Origin: Cavia porcellus
Taxonomy: Eukaryota; Chordata; Mammalia; Rodentia; Caviidae
DNA length: 64,000 bases
Reading direction: 5' to 3'
NCBI RefSeq assembly: GCF_034190915.1
Contig: NW_026947484.1
Location: 185,064,982-185,128,981 of the forward strand
Positions within the stretch are counted from its first letter, which is position 1; each line of letters opens with the position of its first letter. Shown piece by piece: positions 34,010 through 45,669 of the stretch. The position numbers and the translations under genes are program-made. The notes beneath the pieces were generated by a model. The model was not told the origin of the DNA, ran no database searches, and worked only from the letters and a program-made list of their open reading frames with translations.

Positions 34010-37000
34010 ACAGCTATAATACCTTGCTATGAATCTCACTGTAGCTTCATAATTGGTCTCCATTTCCTTTACTTTCAAAATAGCAAGCAGAGGAAACTTA
34101 AAAAGGAATCCATGTTAGTAGCTCTACATTTCCCGTGCACTCCTTGTTATCATCCTTTTCACTCATGATTAAACGTCTCCAATAACTTTTCAATTGTTCT
34201 TTTAATAGCATTCAAGCATGTTTCTATGGTTTACATAGCCTAGATTCTGTCTCTCAAGTGAGTATACCTTTCTCACTTCTTTGTTAGTATAGTCATCACT
34301 ATCCTTGTTTATTTTTTTTTTTTCTGGTACATGATCCAGCATATTTCTACTATTCAAGTTCTATATATTTTCTGCCCTGTGAAATTCTTTCATTTCAAAC
34401 TTTAGGCATTTAGCTAGATCTTATTAAGGCTACCAAAATGCCCCTGCTCTTAAATCTCTTTCTTAGGAAATTTCCCAGTCACTCTCTGCATAAGTATTCT
34501 GCATTTCCTTAATTTTTATTTATTCACTTTCTGACCTTACTAACTATAAATTAATATTATTAAAAATATGTACCTTTTACAGTTTGTTTACTAACAATGT
34601 CTACCTCATAAGTGTATTTTTCTATTTTTCATTTTATTAATTAGCAATAACTTCTAATAGTTGATTTTTGGTACTAGGGATTAAAGCTAAGGCATAGCAC
34701 ATACCAGGCAAGTCCTCAACTGAGTGATCCTGCAGCTTAGCACAGAACTTTATAGGACAAAACATTAAATGTAGTAAATATTTGCTGCTCTATTAATGTA
34801 TTTTCCTATCAAAGGTTGCCTCTCATAGAAAATTATTTCTCTATTCACATACACACACAAAAGAATCTGATTCCTCATTATTTTAGGATGAAAATGATTC
34901 AGTGCTTATTTTACTGCCCTTAGCAATGCCAAGATTTTCTCTTGAATCATAAATGTTTTTCACTTCTAGTAGCATAAACATGGTAAGGTGGAGACTGATG
35001 TAATTACAGTAATTACACAGGAACTCGACTATGAATTTTAAAATATTCATCAGTAGAGGGCTTTAAGCTCATTCATTCCTTCACAACATATACTTCGTTT
35101 TCCAAAGTGATACAAGTGATAGTCCATTATTTTAATTCTTTGATATAAACCTTTCCCCATGTGGGGGCTTTATTGTGTTACGACGGAACATTTAGCCTCT
35201 ATTAGGTTTATTAAGGTGCCTGGAAATGAAAGGGTTAAGACAACATCTACTAGTTGACTTAAATACTCAGAGAAGACTTCCATTAAAGTGTTACAATTTA
35301 ATGATTTTTTTGCTGTAAAAAAAAAAGCCCTGGGGGAGGGTAAATGATGATAAGCAACACCTAAATCTGTATCTATTTTAACCTGTATTTTTCACATCTT
35401 CCTTCATAATTGTATGCTGTAAGATTTGGATTTGGGCCCCAACTGAGGCTTACGTTCCTTTTGCATACATCAAATTATTGTATTTTTCTGCTTTCTATTC
35501 TTCTCTGAAAAATCCTTTGTCTGGTATTTTTATTGTTTTCTCATCCTTTGGTAATTTGATTCCAAGGCATTTTTATTGTACTCAAATTACTTTCAATTTA
35601 TATATTTTAATTTAATATTATATATGGTAAAAATGTGAATACTTTTAGCAGCTAAGTTAAGACTAATGCCATTAGGAGTAATATATTATCATTATAAAAA
35701 TATACAAATGCACCTTTCGAAATGATTTAACTGTCATGTATAGATGATATTAAACCCAGTGAAAGAGAAAAAAGCACATAAATTGTACATAAATTTTACC
35801 ACTTTCGGGATTAATCAATGATTTTGATGCAAAGTAGCATTCTATACTTTAATGTATTTTAGTTTTTATTAACACCATTAGCATGATAATATTCAAATTA
35901 AGAATTATTAATGAAAACAATTCTGCTGTTTTACCACATCTATATTTTGTATAATATTTCTTAGTTTTTATTATTTTTCTCATTTGAATAAGCCTTGGAG
36001 CTACTAATCACTGAATCTAAATATTTTCCTTTTAACCTTTACTTTAGTAAAGATGTATGTCACTTCCCTTTCTGCTATGTGACATATTTTAGGATTTAGT
36101 TGATGGACTTAAATGTCTAAAATTTCATGGAGAATGTATAGGTATTTCTTTTTACTTGATTCTAGGTTAAATTTTTCTATGAACAATCATGAATTTTATT
36201 TATCTGAAGAAAAATGTATCCTATCTTTTTCCTAGGTCTGATATTGAAACACTCCCAATAACAGCCGAGTTCCTGACTTGGGATGGCTCCTATAAAGTCA
36301 GGAGAGGTCTGATACTTTTTCCTTTTAGGGTACAATGCCAGTGGGTATCACTGTGGCTCATAAGTCTCTCATTCCATATCACAAAATCAATTCCTGGCCT
36401 CCTGAGTGGTGTGAGATGAGGCATCATCTTACTTCTCAATTGACATTTGCCTAAATGTTTTAATCAGTAATTGGAAGAAAGTTTATTCTGAGAGACAGCT
36501 GTGGAACTATAAGGTTTCTTGAGCATTGGCATGCCCTTGAGAAGGATAGAAGGCTTTCCTTGAGGTGATTACTTGGAAAGAATTTTTAGGAATGATTCAT
36601 TTAACAAATTTGATGCTGTCAAGTTTGTTATAAGACAACTCTGTAAGAAAACCTCAAGCCAAGTGCATCTATGAACCGGTGGTTCTCATTTGAGTAAACA
36701 GACCACAGTCTAACTAGTAATTATTCTTGACAATGAAGGAACTTCTAACAATAGAAAAATAAGAAGAGAAAAGACTACTCAGAACTTTGTCAATGTCATG
36801 TTTTTGTTTAATTTAAGAACTTTTCAGAATTTTACAGATAGCGCTTTAGCTGATTTGTAAAAGTGTTACTGAAAACCAAGGATTGCTAAACCTTACCCTG
36901 CCTTGCAACACAAGTCAGAGTGCTCTCTTCTAACTTTGTAATTAATGGTGTTGTGAAGCAAAGCAACAACCAGTCCCATAGCAAAAGATATGGAAATCAA

Positions 37001-37260
37001 TTGATTTGCTTTGCACATCATACATAACAGCATACTTGACATCAACGAACTAACCCAGGAATCTAGTGACTTTCAGATGAAAGTTTGTCTCCTGAAGCTG
37101 CATATAACTATCAACTGTCAGGCCAGTTTGAAGTTTAATAGGACAGCACTGATGACTGTGAATTCTTCAAGATAATTTATCCACTTCCTGACAACTTCTC
37201 TGTACCAAAATTTCAGCAATGGTCATTTTAGGCTATGTATCATATTTTCAGTAAAAGTCT
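34010..37260. other. AT-rich DNA, one possible old tRNA-like SINE
   Basis: Mostly unassigned. 34664-34740 has antisense tRNA-SINE wording ('ttggtactagggattaaagctaaggc...accaggcaagtcctcaactgag'), which is weak. The 76-codon plus frame at 36189-36419 shows no family motif. Confidence 0.45.
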
Positions 37261-37299
37261 CAGCAAATAACACCACAAACAAATTGCATAACATCAATT

Positions 37300-37456
37300 T
37301 TATAGATTTTATGCACAACAAAGGAGACAACCAAAAGAGTGAAGAAGCAACCTAGAGAATGGGGGAAAATATTTTGCCAGCTACTGTTAAGACAGAGGAT
37401 TAATGTTTAGAATATATAAATACTAAAAGAAAAAAAAAATAGAGACCCTCAAAATA
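37300..37456 (+). mobile_element. Host L1, left piece, interrupted
   Basis: ORF2 text 'aggagacaaccaaaagagtgaagaagcaacc...gaatgggggaaaatattttgcc' and 'gaggattaatgtttagaatatataaa' leads into 'aaaaaatagagaccctcaaaata' (ending 37456). The same last block, with one mismatch, recurs at 44976-44998, where the ORF2 text continues ('aaaatgggcaacacagtgaacagactttcctcaaaaga'). This fixes the outer borders of the nested insertion. Confidence 0.85.
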
Positions 37457-37927
37457 GGAGTCTGAGTTCAGCAATCCACAGTCATATGACAACCTTCAGT
37501 GAGTCCTGCAGGGACTGGGAATCTGCACTCAACAATGTGCCCATAACCAGGAACTGTCTATGAGGCACCCAGGACCTGGGAGACCATGCCCAGCAATGCA
37601 AAGTCATCGAGGAACCCTCACTGAGGCACTCAAGGCCTGGCAGTCTGCTCCTAACATCCCGCAGTCATTCAGGAGCCCTAAGTGAGGCCCACTGTGTTTG
37701 GAAGTCAGCACCAAGCAACCTGCCCACACCTGAGATTCATATCTGAGGCCAATGGGGGCCAATAGTCTATTCCCAGTGACCTACATTCATCTCGTAACCT
37801 ACAGTGAGGTCTACAAGGAATAGAAAACTATGCTCAGTAACCGATTCACAGCCAGAAACCATAGGTGAGACTCGAAGGAATTGAGAAATTGCACCCAGTG
37901 ATGCACCAGCATCCAGAAATAATCTCT
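37457..37927 (+). repeat. 61-bp tandem monomer array, L1 5' UTR
   Basis: Seven full units start with GAG at 37501, 37562, 37623, 37684, 37745, 37806 and 37867, exactly 61 bp apart, preceded by a partial unit of about 44 bp (37457-37500). Units diverge from one another but share a 'gaggc.....ggcc' start, a central 'cccagcaa' block and a 'cagtcat...ggaacc' end. The array opens the L1 directly after the target duplication and lies just upstream of ORF1. By analogy with mouse L1 monomers it is probably an internal Pol II promoter. Confidence 0.92.
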
Positions 37928-38046
37928 GTATCACAAAGGGACTCACAACCATCAGCAAACATCAAAGAGGACTAGTGCTGGATGGGCTGTCAGTGCAGGA
38001 AGCAGCTAGAACTTGAAATCCAGCTGATTCACAGAAACACAGGAAA

Positions 38047-39165
38047 ATGCCAAAACAAAAGAACAAAATGTGATCTCAAGCTTCCAGACCATCCAGATCA
38101 AGTCCAGGAGACATAGACATGGATGAATTTGGAAGTCACACACCTGAACTCTCTGAAATGATAGCAAAAGAAGTAAAGAAACAACTTCAGGAAGCTGCAA
38201 GGAAATCAGATCAGAAATAATATCTCAGGCAAAAACAGAAATGATAACCATAATGAAAGAATTGATGAGTATACCCAAAGAAGACATAGATGAAAAAAAT
38301 AGTGGAACATAGGAAAATGATGGAAACCTTGAATAAACAATACAGAAAACAATTAGAAAATATGAAACAGATTCAAGGAAATAGCCAGGAAATCAAACTT
38401 TCCATTGAAAGCTGTCAAAACCACATAAATAAAACTGAAGACAGACAGACTCTCAGCCTTGAAGTAGGATTATAACTACTGGTCATGAAAGGCAAAATTT
38501 CATAAAAATAATAAGGAATCAGGAAACACCAATTCAACAGCTGCAAGATGATGCAAAAAGAAGTAATATAAATGTGTTAGGTGTCAATGAAAAGGAGACA
38601 ACTCAAATGACATAAAGAAACTATTTGCAGTAACAAAAGCAGCAAATTTCCTAAGCAAATGAACCTGACATAGTGATAAGCGAGGCCTATAGAATTCCAA
38701 TTTCCATAGCCAAAATAAATCTTCACCTCAACATATACTAATCAAGATCTCATAAATTCAGCATAAGAACAGAATATTAAAAGCTGTTAGCTAAAAGAAA
38801 CAGATTGCCAATAAAGGAAAGGGTATCAAAATCATGTTACAATTTTCAACACAACCATCAAGTCTAGAAAAGCTTCGAATGAAGTATTTCATGTACTGAA
38901 AGAAATCAACTTCCAACTCAGATTGATGTACCTTGCTAAACTATCTTTCTTTTTTTAAAAATTATTTATTTATTTATTCATTTATTTTTGGTACCAGGGA
39001 TCTAACTCACAACCTCACGCTTGCCAGGCAGGCACTTACGCACTGAGCTAAATCCCCGACCCTAAACTATCTTTCAAAGTCAGTGGAAAAATAAGATACT
39101 TCCATGACAAAGTACAACTGAAGAACTTCATGACTACCCAACCAACTGTACAAAGAGTACTGAAA
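38047..39165 (+). pseudogene. L1 ORF1, broken
   Basis: ORF1 makes the L1 RNA-binding coiled-coil protein. Translation from the ATG at 38047 gives a basic, serine-rich start with an early stop (38071). It then runs in frame through an acidic 'DIDMDEFGSHTPELSEMIAK' segment to a stop at about 38218. The coiled-coil part is the frame at 38290-38475 (K/E/Q-rich heptads, 'KKIVEHRKMMETLNKQYRKQ'). The C-terminal RNA-binding part is degraded and split by a SINE at 38950-39061. I chose 38047 because it follows the 5' UTR and is the first ATG. Confidence 0.75.
38950..39061 (-). mobile_element. tRNA-like SINE inside L1 ORF1, minus strand
   Basis: Antisense ID-type SINE: an A/T-rich tail, 'ggtaccagggatctaactcac' (B box side) and 'gcaggcacttacgcactgagctaaatcccc' (A box side). 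A perfect 14-bp duplication 'ctaaactatctttc' flanks it at 38936-38949 and 39062-39075. It inserted after the L1 did. Confidence 0.92.
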
Positions 39166-41047
39166 GCCTTCTAGAAAATGATAAAATAATGACAACTCCA
39201 AGAACAAAAACAAAAAGAAAACAACAAGCATAACAAGCAATTAAACAGACAAAAAGTAGGGAACCAACAGAAGAAAGATAACATGACCAGGGTAAGCCAA
39301 TATCTATCAGTTATAACCATTAATATAAATGGTCTAAATTCACCAATCAAAATAAACAGACTGGTAAAGAGAATCAAGAAATAAAATTCAACTGTATTCT
39401 GTATACAAAAACACATTAAACTCAAAAGGAAATTCATAGACTGAAAGTAAAAGGGAGAAAAATACTCCATGTGAAGAAATTTTGCAATAGGTATAATAGA
39501 ATGAAAATACAAATACAACTTACCAGAACCTGTGGGACACAATGAGAGAAGTCCTTACAAATAAATTTATAGCTATGGATTCTAATATCATGAAAACAGA
39601 ATGAGCACAAATAAACAGCCTAATGCTGCACATCAGACTTCCAGAAAAGAAAAGCTCAAGCCCATTATAAAGATCAAAACAGAAATAAATGCAGTTGAGT
39701 TCAAGAAAACAATACAAAGAATTAATGAATCAGAAATTGGTTCTTTGAAAAAATAAATAAAATTGATAAACCTCTAACAAGATTTATCAAGAAAAAGAAA
39801 GAAAAATGCAAATTCATGTAATGAATGAAAAGGGTGAAATCACTATACATCCTGTGGTAATAAAGAAGATTATCAATACTACTTTGAAAACCTTACTCTC
39901 ATGGGATTGATAACACAAAGCAATGAACAGATTCTTAAAAATGTATGAATTACCAAAGCTGGATCAAGAAGATAAAACTTTTGAATAACCCAATATCAGT
40001 TAATGAAACTGAAACCATAATTTAAAAGTTACCAACAAAAATAAGCCCATACAGATTCATAACTGGATTCTACAACAAATTTAGAAATAATTGAATAACA
40101 ATATTCCTCCAATCTTTAAAGAAATTGAAGTGGAAACAATTATCCTTAATTCATTCTGGAAGGGAAATATTACCATAATACAAAAACAAGAGAAAGATGC
40201 AGCCAAAAATGGAAATTATAGGCCAGTGTCTCCTGTGATATAGACACAAAAATTCTCAATAAAGTACTTGCAAACAGAATGTAGAAAATCAAGATGATTA
40301 TATACCGTGACCTAGGATATAATTTATCCAGGAATGCAGAGGTGTTCAGCATACACTAATCAATAAATCAGCACAGCCAAAGACAAAAATCACATGATCA
40401 TGTGAATAGATGCAAAAAAAGCTTTTTGATAAATTCTAACACTCATTCATGGTTAAAATCCTAATGAAAAATCAGAATAGATAGTCTTTAGCTTAATCTG
40501 ACAAAAGCCGTCTATGACAAACCAACAGCCAACATTATATTAAAAGGTCAAAAACTAAAAACTTTCATTCTAAAATCAAGACAAGACAAAAATGTCCACT
40601 ATCACTACTCCTATTCAATATAGTTCTGGAAAAGTTATCCAGAGCAATTAGACAAGAGAGAAATAAAAGGAATAAGGATAATAATGAAAGAAGTTACATT
40701 ATCATCATTTGCAGATGACATGATGCTCTACATAGAAGACCCCAAAACTCCACCAACAAGCTTATAGATTTAATAAATAAATTCAGATGTGTATATGGGT
40801 ACAAAGTCAATACTCAAAAGTGAGTACCATTCCTGTATCCAAATAACAAACTCACTGAGTTTGTTAGAGAAATCACGCACTCACAATAACATCAAGAAAT
40901 GAAACATTGAGGAACTAATCTAACAAAGAAAGTTAAAGATTTATATGTTGAAAATCACTGTAGTGTGAAAAAAAGAATTTGATGAATTCAGCATATGGAA
41001 AGATATTGCTTGCTCTTGAAGGAAGAAACAACATTATGAAAATTGCC

Positions 41048-41197
41048 ATACACATGCTGGTAATACCAGCACTCAGGAAGCTGAGGCAAGTGAATTGCCT
41101 TTGCAAGTCTGAGACCAGCCTGGGCTACAAAATGAAATCGAAGCCAGCCTGAACTGCATGATGAGAGCATGTCTCAAAAGACAAAAAGAAAAGGAAA
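41048..41197 (+). mobile_element. B1-like SINE inside L1 ORF2
   Basis: A 7SL-type SINE ('gctggtaataccagcactcaggaagctgaggcaagtgaattgcc', 'gagaccagcctgggctacaaaatgaaatcgaagccagcctgaactgcatg', 'agcatgtctcaaaa') with an internal duplication of the 'gccagcctg' block. The flanking L1 text 'aaattgccatac' (41040-41051) recurs with one inserted base ('aaattggccatac') near 41198-41210, the target duplication. The 5' end lacks the usual first bases. Confidence 0.85.
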
Positions 41198-41785
41198 GAA
41201 ATTGGCCATACTCCTAAAACTGTTATGTAAATTTTATGCAATTTCAATCAACACAGTATTAGCTTCCCTCACTGATCTAAAGAAAATATTCCTAAAATTC
41301 ATATGAAACCATAAGACACCTAAAATAGCAAAGGCAATGCTGGACAACAGAGGAAAAGAAGGAGGCATCACAATTGCAGACTTGGAAATATACTAAAAAG
41401 CTGCTGTAATAAAATCTCCACGGTACTGGCAAAAAACAGACTTGAGGATCAGTGGAACAGTATAAAAGATATAGACACAACTACAAACACACTCAGCCAA
41501 TTTATCTTTGACAATGGGATCAAACATGTTCACTGGAAGAAAGACAGCCTCTGTATAAGGGATGCTGGAAAAACTGGCTTGCTACATTGCAAAATATACC
41601 CATGTCTATCACCATGCACTAAACTAAAGTCAAATTGAATCAAAGATCTAAATATGAAGACAGAAACACTAAACCTACTGGAAGACAAAGTAAGTAGAAA
41701 TATCGAGGACATAGAGGTAGGTTAAGACTTCACAAACTAAAACCAAACTGCATGGGAAGCACTTCTAAAATCAACAACTGGGATC

Positions 41786-41899
41786 AGGGTTCAGGATTTA
41801 GCTCAGCGGCATAAACACCTGCCTTGCAAGTAGGCGGTCGTGAGTTCAATCCTTGGTACCAATAAAAATGAAAAAGACAAAAAAAAAAAAAAAAAAAAA
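41786..41899 (+). mobile_element. tRNA-Ala-like SINE inside L1 ORF2
   Basis: Same family as 6464-6596: A box 'tagctcagcggcataaacacc', anticodon loop CTTGCAA (TGC, Ala), B box 'gttcaatcctt', tail 'ggtaccaataaaaatgaaaaagac' and poly(A). A 10-bp duplication 'aactgggatc' flanks it at 41776-41785 and 41900-41909. Confidence 0.93.
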
Positions 41900-42964
41900 A
41901 ACTGGGATCTCCTGACATTAAACACTTTTTGCCTGTCAAAAGAAATAATCAACAGAATGAAAGGAAAATCAACACATTGGAAAATAATTGCCAACTATCC
42001 TCCAAACAAAGGACATTTCTGTAGAATGTATAAAAATTTTTAAATATCAGGTGCTCCAAATTTAAAGAACAAATACAAAACTGGGCATAAGAGATGAATA
42101 AACAATTAGAAGAAATACAAATGGCAAATAAATATGTGAAAAATGTTCCATATCATTGGTCATTCAAAAAATGTAAAATAAAACTACACTGAGATAACAT
42201 CTCACTCCAGAAAGAATGGCTAAAATCAAGAAATTAACCAATAATAAATGCAAGTAGGATTTTGAGGAAAAGTGAATACTTTTCCGTTATGGGTGAGAGA
42301 AGAGAGTGGTTTCTTTCCAAACACTGTGGATCAATATGGAAATTCCTCAAAACTTTAGGATTAGTAACTCCATTCAACCCAGCTATTCTCTTTCTGGGTA
42401 CTTCATCAGAAGAGTTGAAAACATCATAGCACAGCAATATATGTTCACCCATGTTTATAATAGCACAATTTGCAATAGCTAAATCTTGGAAACAACACAA
42501 ATGCCCGTCACTGAGGAATGAATTTAAAAAGATGTGGTAATTTTAAATAATTGGATACAACTCAGCCATAAAGAATGATAAACTTAAGACTTTTTATAGG
42601 TAGAAGGACTAAAGTAGTAACCATCCTTGTGAGAGAAATAAATCAGACTTGATTATGTAAGCATTGTATTGTCTTGCTAGTGTAAAAATCTAAAAGAGTA
42701 AATAAAATCCAAAACTTATAATAGATATAGTAAAGGGGAAAACAATTACTCAAAGCAAACTATATTGTTTGATCAATCTTGCATGCCTGTATCTAGTAGC
42801 TTGAGCAATTACTATGATGATACAAACATGCAATATAACAACCATTGTTAAATTCCTATCATCTTGTTTTCAAATCCTATATATTTATTTGTTGTTCTTG
42901 TCACGATTTTGCTTTGTTGTTGTTGTCCAACTGTTTGTTTACCTCTTGATTTTTCTGTCTTTTT

Positions 42965-44660
42965 CACTTTAAAAAATATCAGTCTCACAAAGTAAAAGAC
43001 CTTTATATTAAAAAATATAGGACTCTGTAAAAGGAGACAGAAGAGGATATCAGAGAATGGAAAGATATTCCTTGTTCATGGATAGGCAGAATGAATACAG
43101 TGAAAATGGCCACACTTCTAAAACAGTTATACAGATTTAATGTAACTATTTTTGTTTTGTTTTGTATGGTACCATCAATTGAACTAAGTACCTTGACTCA
43201 CCAAGAAGGTGCTGTAATTTAATGTATTCCTAATCAAAATACAAACAGCATGCCTCACAGAACCAGAGAAAATAATTGTAAAATTCATACTGAACAAGAA
43301 GAGACATAGAATAGGGAAGCATTTCTGGGCCATAAAGGCAAGGCAGGGGACATTATGTTCTTTGACTTGAAATTATACTACAAAGTCACTGTGATAAGAT
43401 AGCATGGTATTGTCCTATCTCAAACCAAACAAACAAACAAAAAAAAAAAACATTACAAAGAAACAAACAAAAAAACTGAATCAAGGATCAATGGAACAAA
43501 TTAGAAGATATGGAAACAACTCCAGACATACTGAGCCACCTTATCTTTGACAGAGGAGACAAAAAAATCCTTTACTGGAAGGAAGATAACCTTTTTAATA
43601 AGTGGTACTGGGAAAATTGGCTTTCAATTTGATGAAGATTAACCCTAGACCCATATCTCTCACCATGCACAAGACTAAAATCAAAATGAATCAAAGATGT
43701 AAGTATTAAAACAGACACAAACGGGCTGGGGGTTTAGCTCAGTGGCCTAAGTGACTGCTTGGCAAACACAAGGTCATAAGTTCAATCCCTGGTTAAAAAA
43801 AAATAAATAAAACAAAAAACAGACACAATCTTCTGGAGGATAGACTACGTAGAACTCTTGAAGACACAGGTATAGGCAAAGTCTTCAAAAATAAAACCAT
43901 AATCGCATAGGAAATATTATAAAGAATCAACAACTGGGATCACATCAAATTAAAATTCATATCAAGAGAAGCCACCAACAACAGAGTGAAGAGACAGCTC
44001 ACAGAATTAAAAAAAAAAAAAAAATTAACCAGCCATTCCTCAGAAAAGGACTAATATCTAGAGTATAAAGAACTAAAAAAAAAAAAAAAAAAAAGACACT
44101 TCTCAGATGAAGTACAAACAGCAAGTAAATATGTGAAGAAATGTTCAACATCATTGGTTGCTCAAGAAATGCAAATTAAAACAACCCAGAGATTCACCTC
44201 ACTCCAGTCAGAATGCCTATTATCAAGAAATGAACAAGAAATATTTGGCAGCCCTGTGGTGAAAAAGGAACGCTTCTCCACTGATGGTGGGAGAGAAGAC
44301 ATGTGCAATTGCTGTGGAAATCAGTGCAGAGATTCCTCAGAAAACTAGGACTAGCGGTTCCATTTGATCTAGCTATTCACCTTCATGGTGTCTTCCTGAA
44401 AGAGTTACAAACATCAAACCATAGCAATATATGCACACCCATTTTACAGCAGCACAGTTTGTAATAGCTAAATCTTGGAAACAGCCCAAATGCCCATCGA
44501 CTGATGAGTGGATAAAGATGTGATGTCTCTGTACAATGAAGTACCACTCGGCCAGAAGAGAGAAACTTGAGACATTTTTAGGTTATGGATGAACCTTGAT
44601 ACCATAATTTTAAGTAAAATAAATCAAACACACAAGTTTGAATATTGCATTGTTTCTCTT
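42965..44660 (+). pseudogene. Second L1 ORF2 3' half
   Basis: From 'acaaagtaaaagacctttatatt' the ORF2 text restarts at a point already passed at about 40920. It then runs through 'gaggatatcagagaatggaaagatattcc', 'gatcaatggaacaaattagaagatatgg' and 'atgcccatcgactgatgagtggataaagatgtg' to about 44660. It differs in detail from 41000-42690 and ends in a distinct 3' UTR. A SINE (43721-43815) and poly(A)-rich patches interrupt it. No frame is open. Confidence 0.8.
43721..43815 (+). mobile_element. tRNA-like SINE inside second L1
   Basis: 'gggctgggggtttagctcagtggcctaagtgactgc...aggtcataagttcaatccctggtt', then an A-rich tail. A 13-bp duplication 'aaaacagacacaa' flanks it at 43708-43720 and 43816-43828. 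The anticodon arm is more diverged than in sister copies and the short tail after the B box is missing. Confidence 0.9.
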
Positions 44661-44975
44661 TTGTGAGAAACTCAGAGGGTCAATAAGGAGCAAAACGGAA
44701 CTATACATTAGGAATTAGGAAGAACCCGCTCAAGTGAGTAGGGGAATAGGGGAGGGGCAAGGGGAAAGGAAGGAAGGGAAGAGATATTAAAAGAAAAGAA
44801 TGGAATGTAAGCAAGGGAAATGAAGCTTTGTAAATGGGGAGGGAAATCAAGTTTAAAGGCAGGGGAGGGGAATGGGAAAAATAATTTAGATATTATGTAA
44901 AGGTACAAATTCTCCATGATGGATGTGATCATGATATATGGCAAAAATGTACCCATAAAAATTAATTCAAAAGTG
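44660..44975 (+). other. Second-subfamily L1 3' UTR, polypurine-rich
   Basis: After the ORF2 end, 44735-44880 is G/A-rich ('ggggaataggggaggggcaaggggaaaggaaggaaggg'), as in many L1 3' UTRs with a G-rich polypurine tract. It ends 'ccataaaaattaattcaaaagtg' before a short A run. It differs from the 3' UTR at 42690-42965. Confidence 0.7.
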
Positions 44976-44998
44976 AAAAAATAGAGATCCTCAAAATA

Positions 44999-45100
44999 CA
45001 AGTTACAATCATAAAATGGGCAACACAGTGAACAGACTTTCCTCAAAAGAGGTAGTCCTAGCCGTCAAATGGCACATGGATGAGTTTGGTGTGCTCCATG
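44999..45100 (+). mobile_element. Host L1, right piece
   Basis: ORF2 text resumes directly after the target duplication: 'aaaatgggcaacacagtgaacagactttcctcaaaaga' and 'gtcaaatggcacatgga'. It continues the piece that ends at 37456. Recognisable similarity fades after about 45090. Confidence 0.8.
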
Positions 45101-45566
45101 GACAATTTTTCCTTTCTCTTCCATGTTGCCCCCTTACATGCACCAAAATATCTACCTTAGTTACTTTCCTCATTGCTGAAACCAAGTACCCAATCACTCA
45201 AAGCTAGAGGTGAAATGTCGATTCATGTAACAGTTTGCAGAGGTTCTGGTCCTGCTCCAAGGGAGGGTGGCATTGCAGAGGGGAAAGAGCCCTGGGAAGC
45301 AGAATGCAGCAAAGCAGCAAAAGAGTCCGCCGCAGGTTCTGTCCCTTCCAGGCTGCCTGGAAGACCACACATCCCTCTGCTTCTAGCACAAGTCAGACTG
45401 ATACTTCAAGAGTACATGTGAATTTGAAATCTCAATTCTCAATTTTAATCCGATAAGACTATGACCAAAACTGGGAGAAAAAAAGAAAACTATCAGAAAA
45501 AAGTCAACAACAAATACAATAACAACACCTTTCCCAAAGATTTTAAGAAGTGCTTTTGGATAAAAT

Positions 45567-45653
45567 TCTTTTTTTTTTTTTTTAATTGGAAATCGAACTC
45601 AATACCTCACGCCTGCTAGGCAGGGGCTTGTGCATAGAGCTAAACCCCAGCCC
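45567..45653 (-). mobile_element. tRNA-like SINE, minus strand
   Basis: Antisense ID-type SINE: a T run (45569-45583), 'aatcgaactcaatacctcac' (B box side), 'gctaggcaggggcttgtgcatagagctaaaccccagccc'. The flank 'ttaagaagtgctttt' (45543-45557) recurs as 'ttaagaagtactttt' (45655-45669), with about ten extra bases between the first copy and the T run. Confidence 0.8.
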
Positions 45654-45669
45654 ATTAAGAAGTACTTTT

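Larger units (their letters stand above)
39283..42690 (+). pseudogene. L1 ORF2 (endonuclease/reverse transcriptase), broken
   Basis: The ATG at 39283 begins 'MTRVSQYLSVITININGLNSP', with the NxNGLNSP start of the L1 endonuclease. The RT active site FADD is intact at 40708-40719 ('SSFADDMMLYI'). The C-terminal region ends with 'gatacaactcagccataaagaatgat' (42560-42590), the usual YxxEYYxAIKND equivalent. Stops and frameshifts are many. A B1-like SINE (41048-41190) and a tRNA-like SINE (41786-41899) interrupt it. If two L1s are joined here, the switch lies between about 40900 and 40995. Confidence 0.82.
37457..44975 (+). mobile_element. Nested L1 complex with about 20-bp target duplication
   Basis: A 7.5-kb plus-strand block begins with a 61-bp monomer array, then ORF1 (38047 on), ORF2 (39283 to about 42690), a first 3' UTR (to about 42965), a second ORF2 3' half (about 42965-44660) and a second, different 3' UTR (to 44975). 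The imperfect duplication 'aaaaaatagagaYcctcaaaata' flanks it at 37434-37456 and 44976-44998. The simplest reading is that a full-length monomer L1 entered an older L1 and was itself interrupted in ORF2 by a second, 5'-truncated L1. A recombinant between two L1 subfamilies is the alternative. Confidence 0.8.

Noticed and set aside
37457..37927. CRISPR-like regular array
   Set aside because: Units are contiguous and diverged without unique spacers, and the array sits at an L1 5' end in a mammalian genome.
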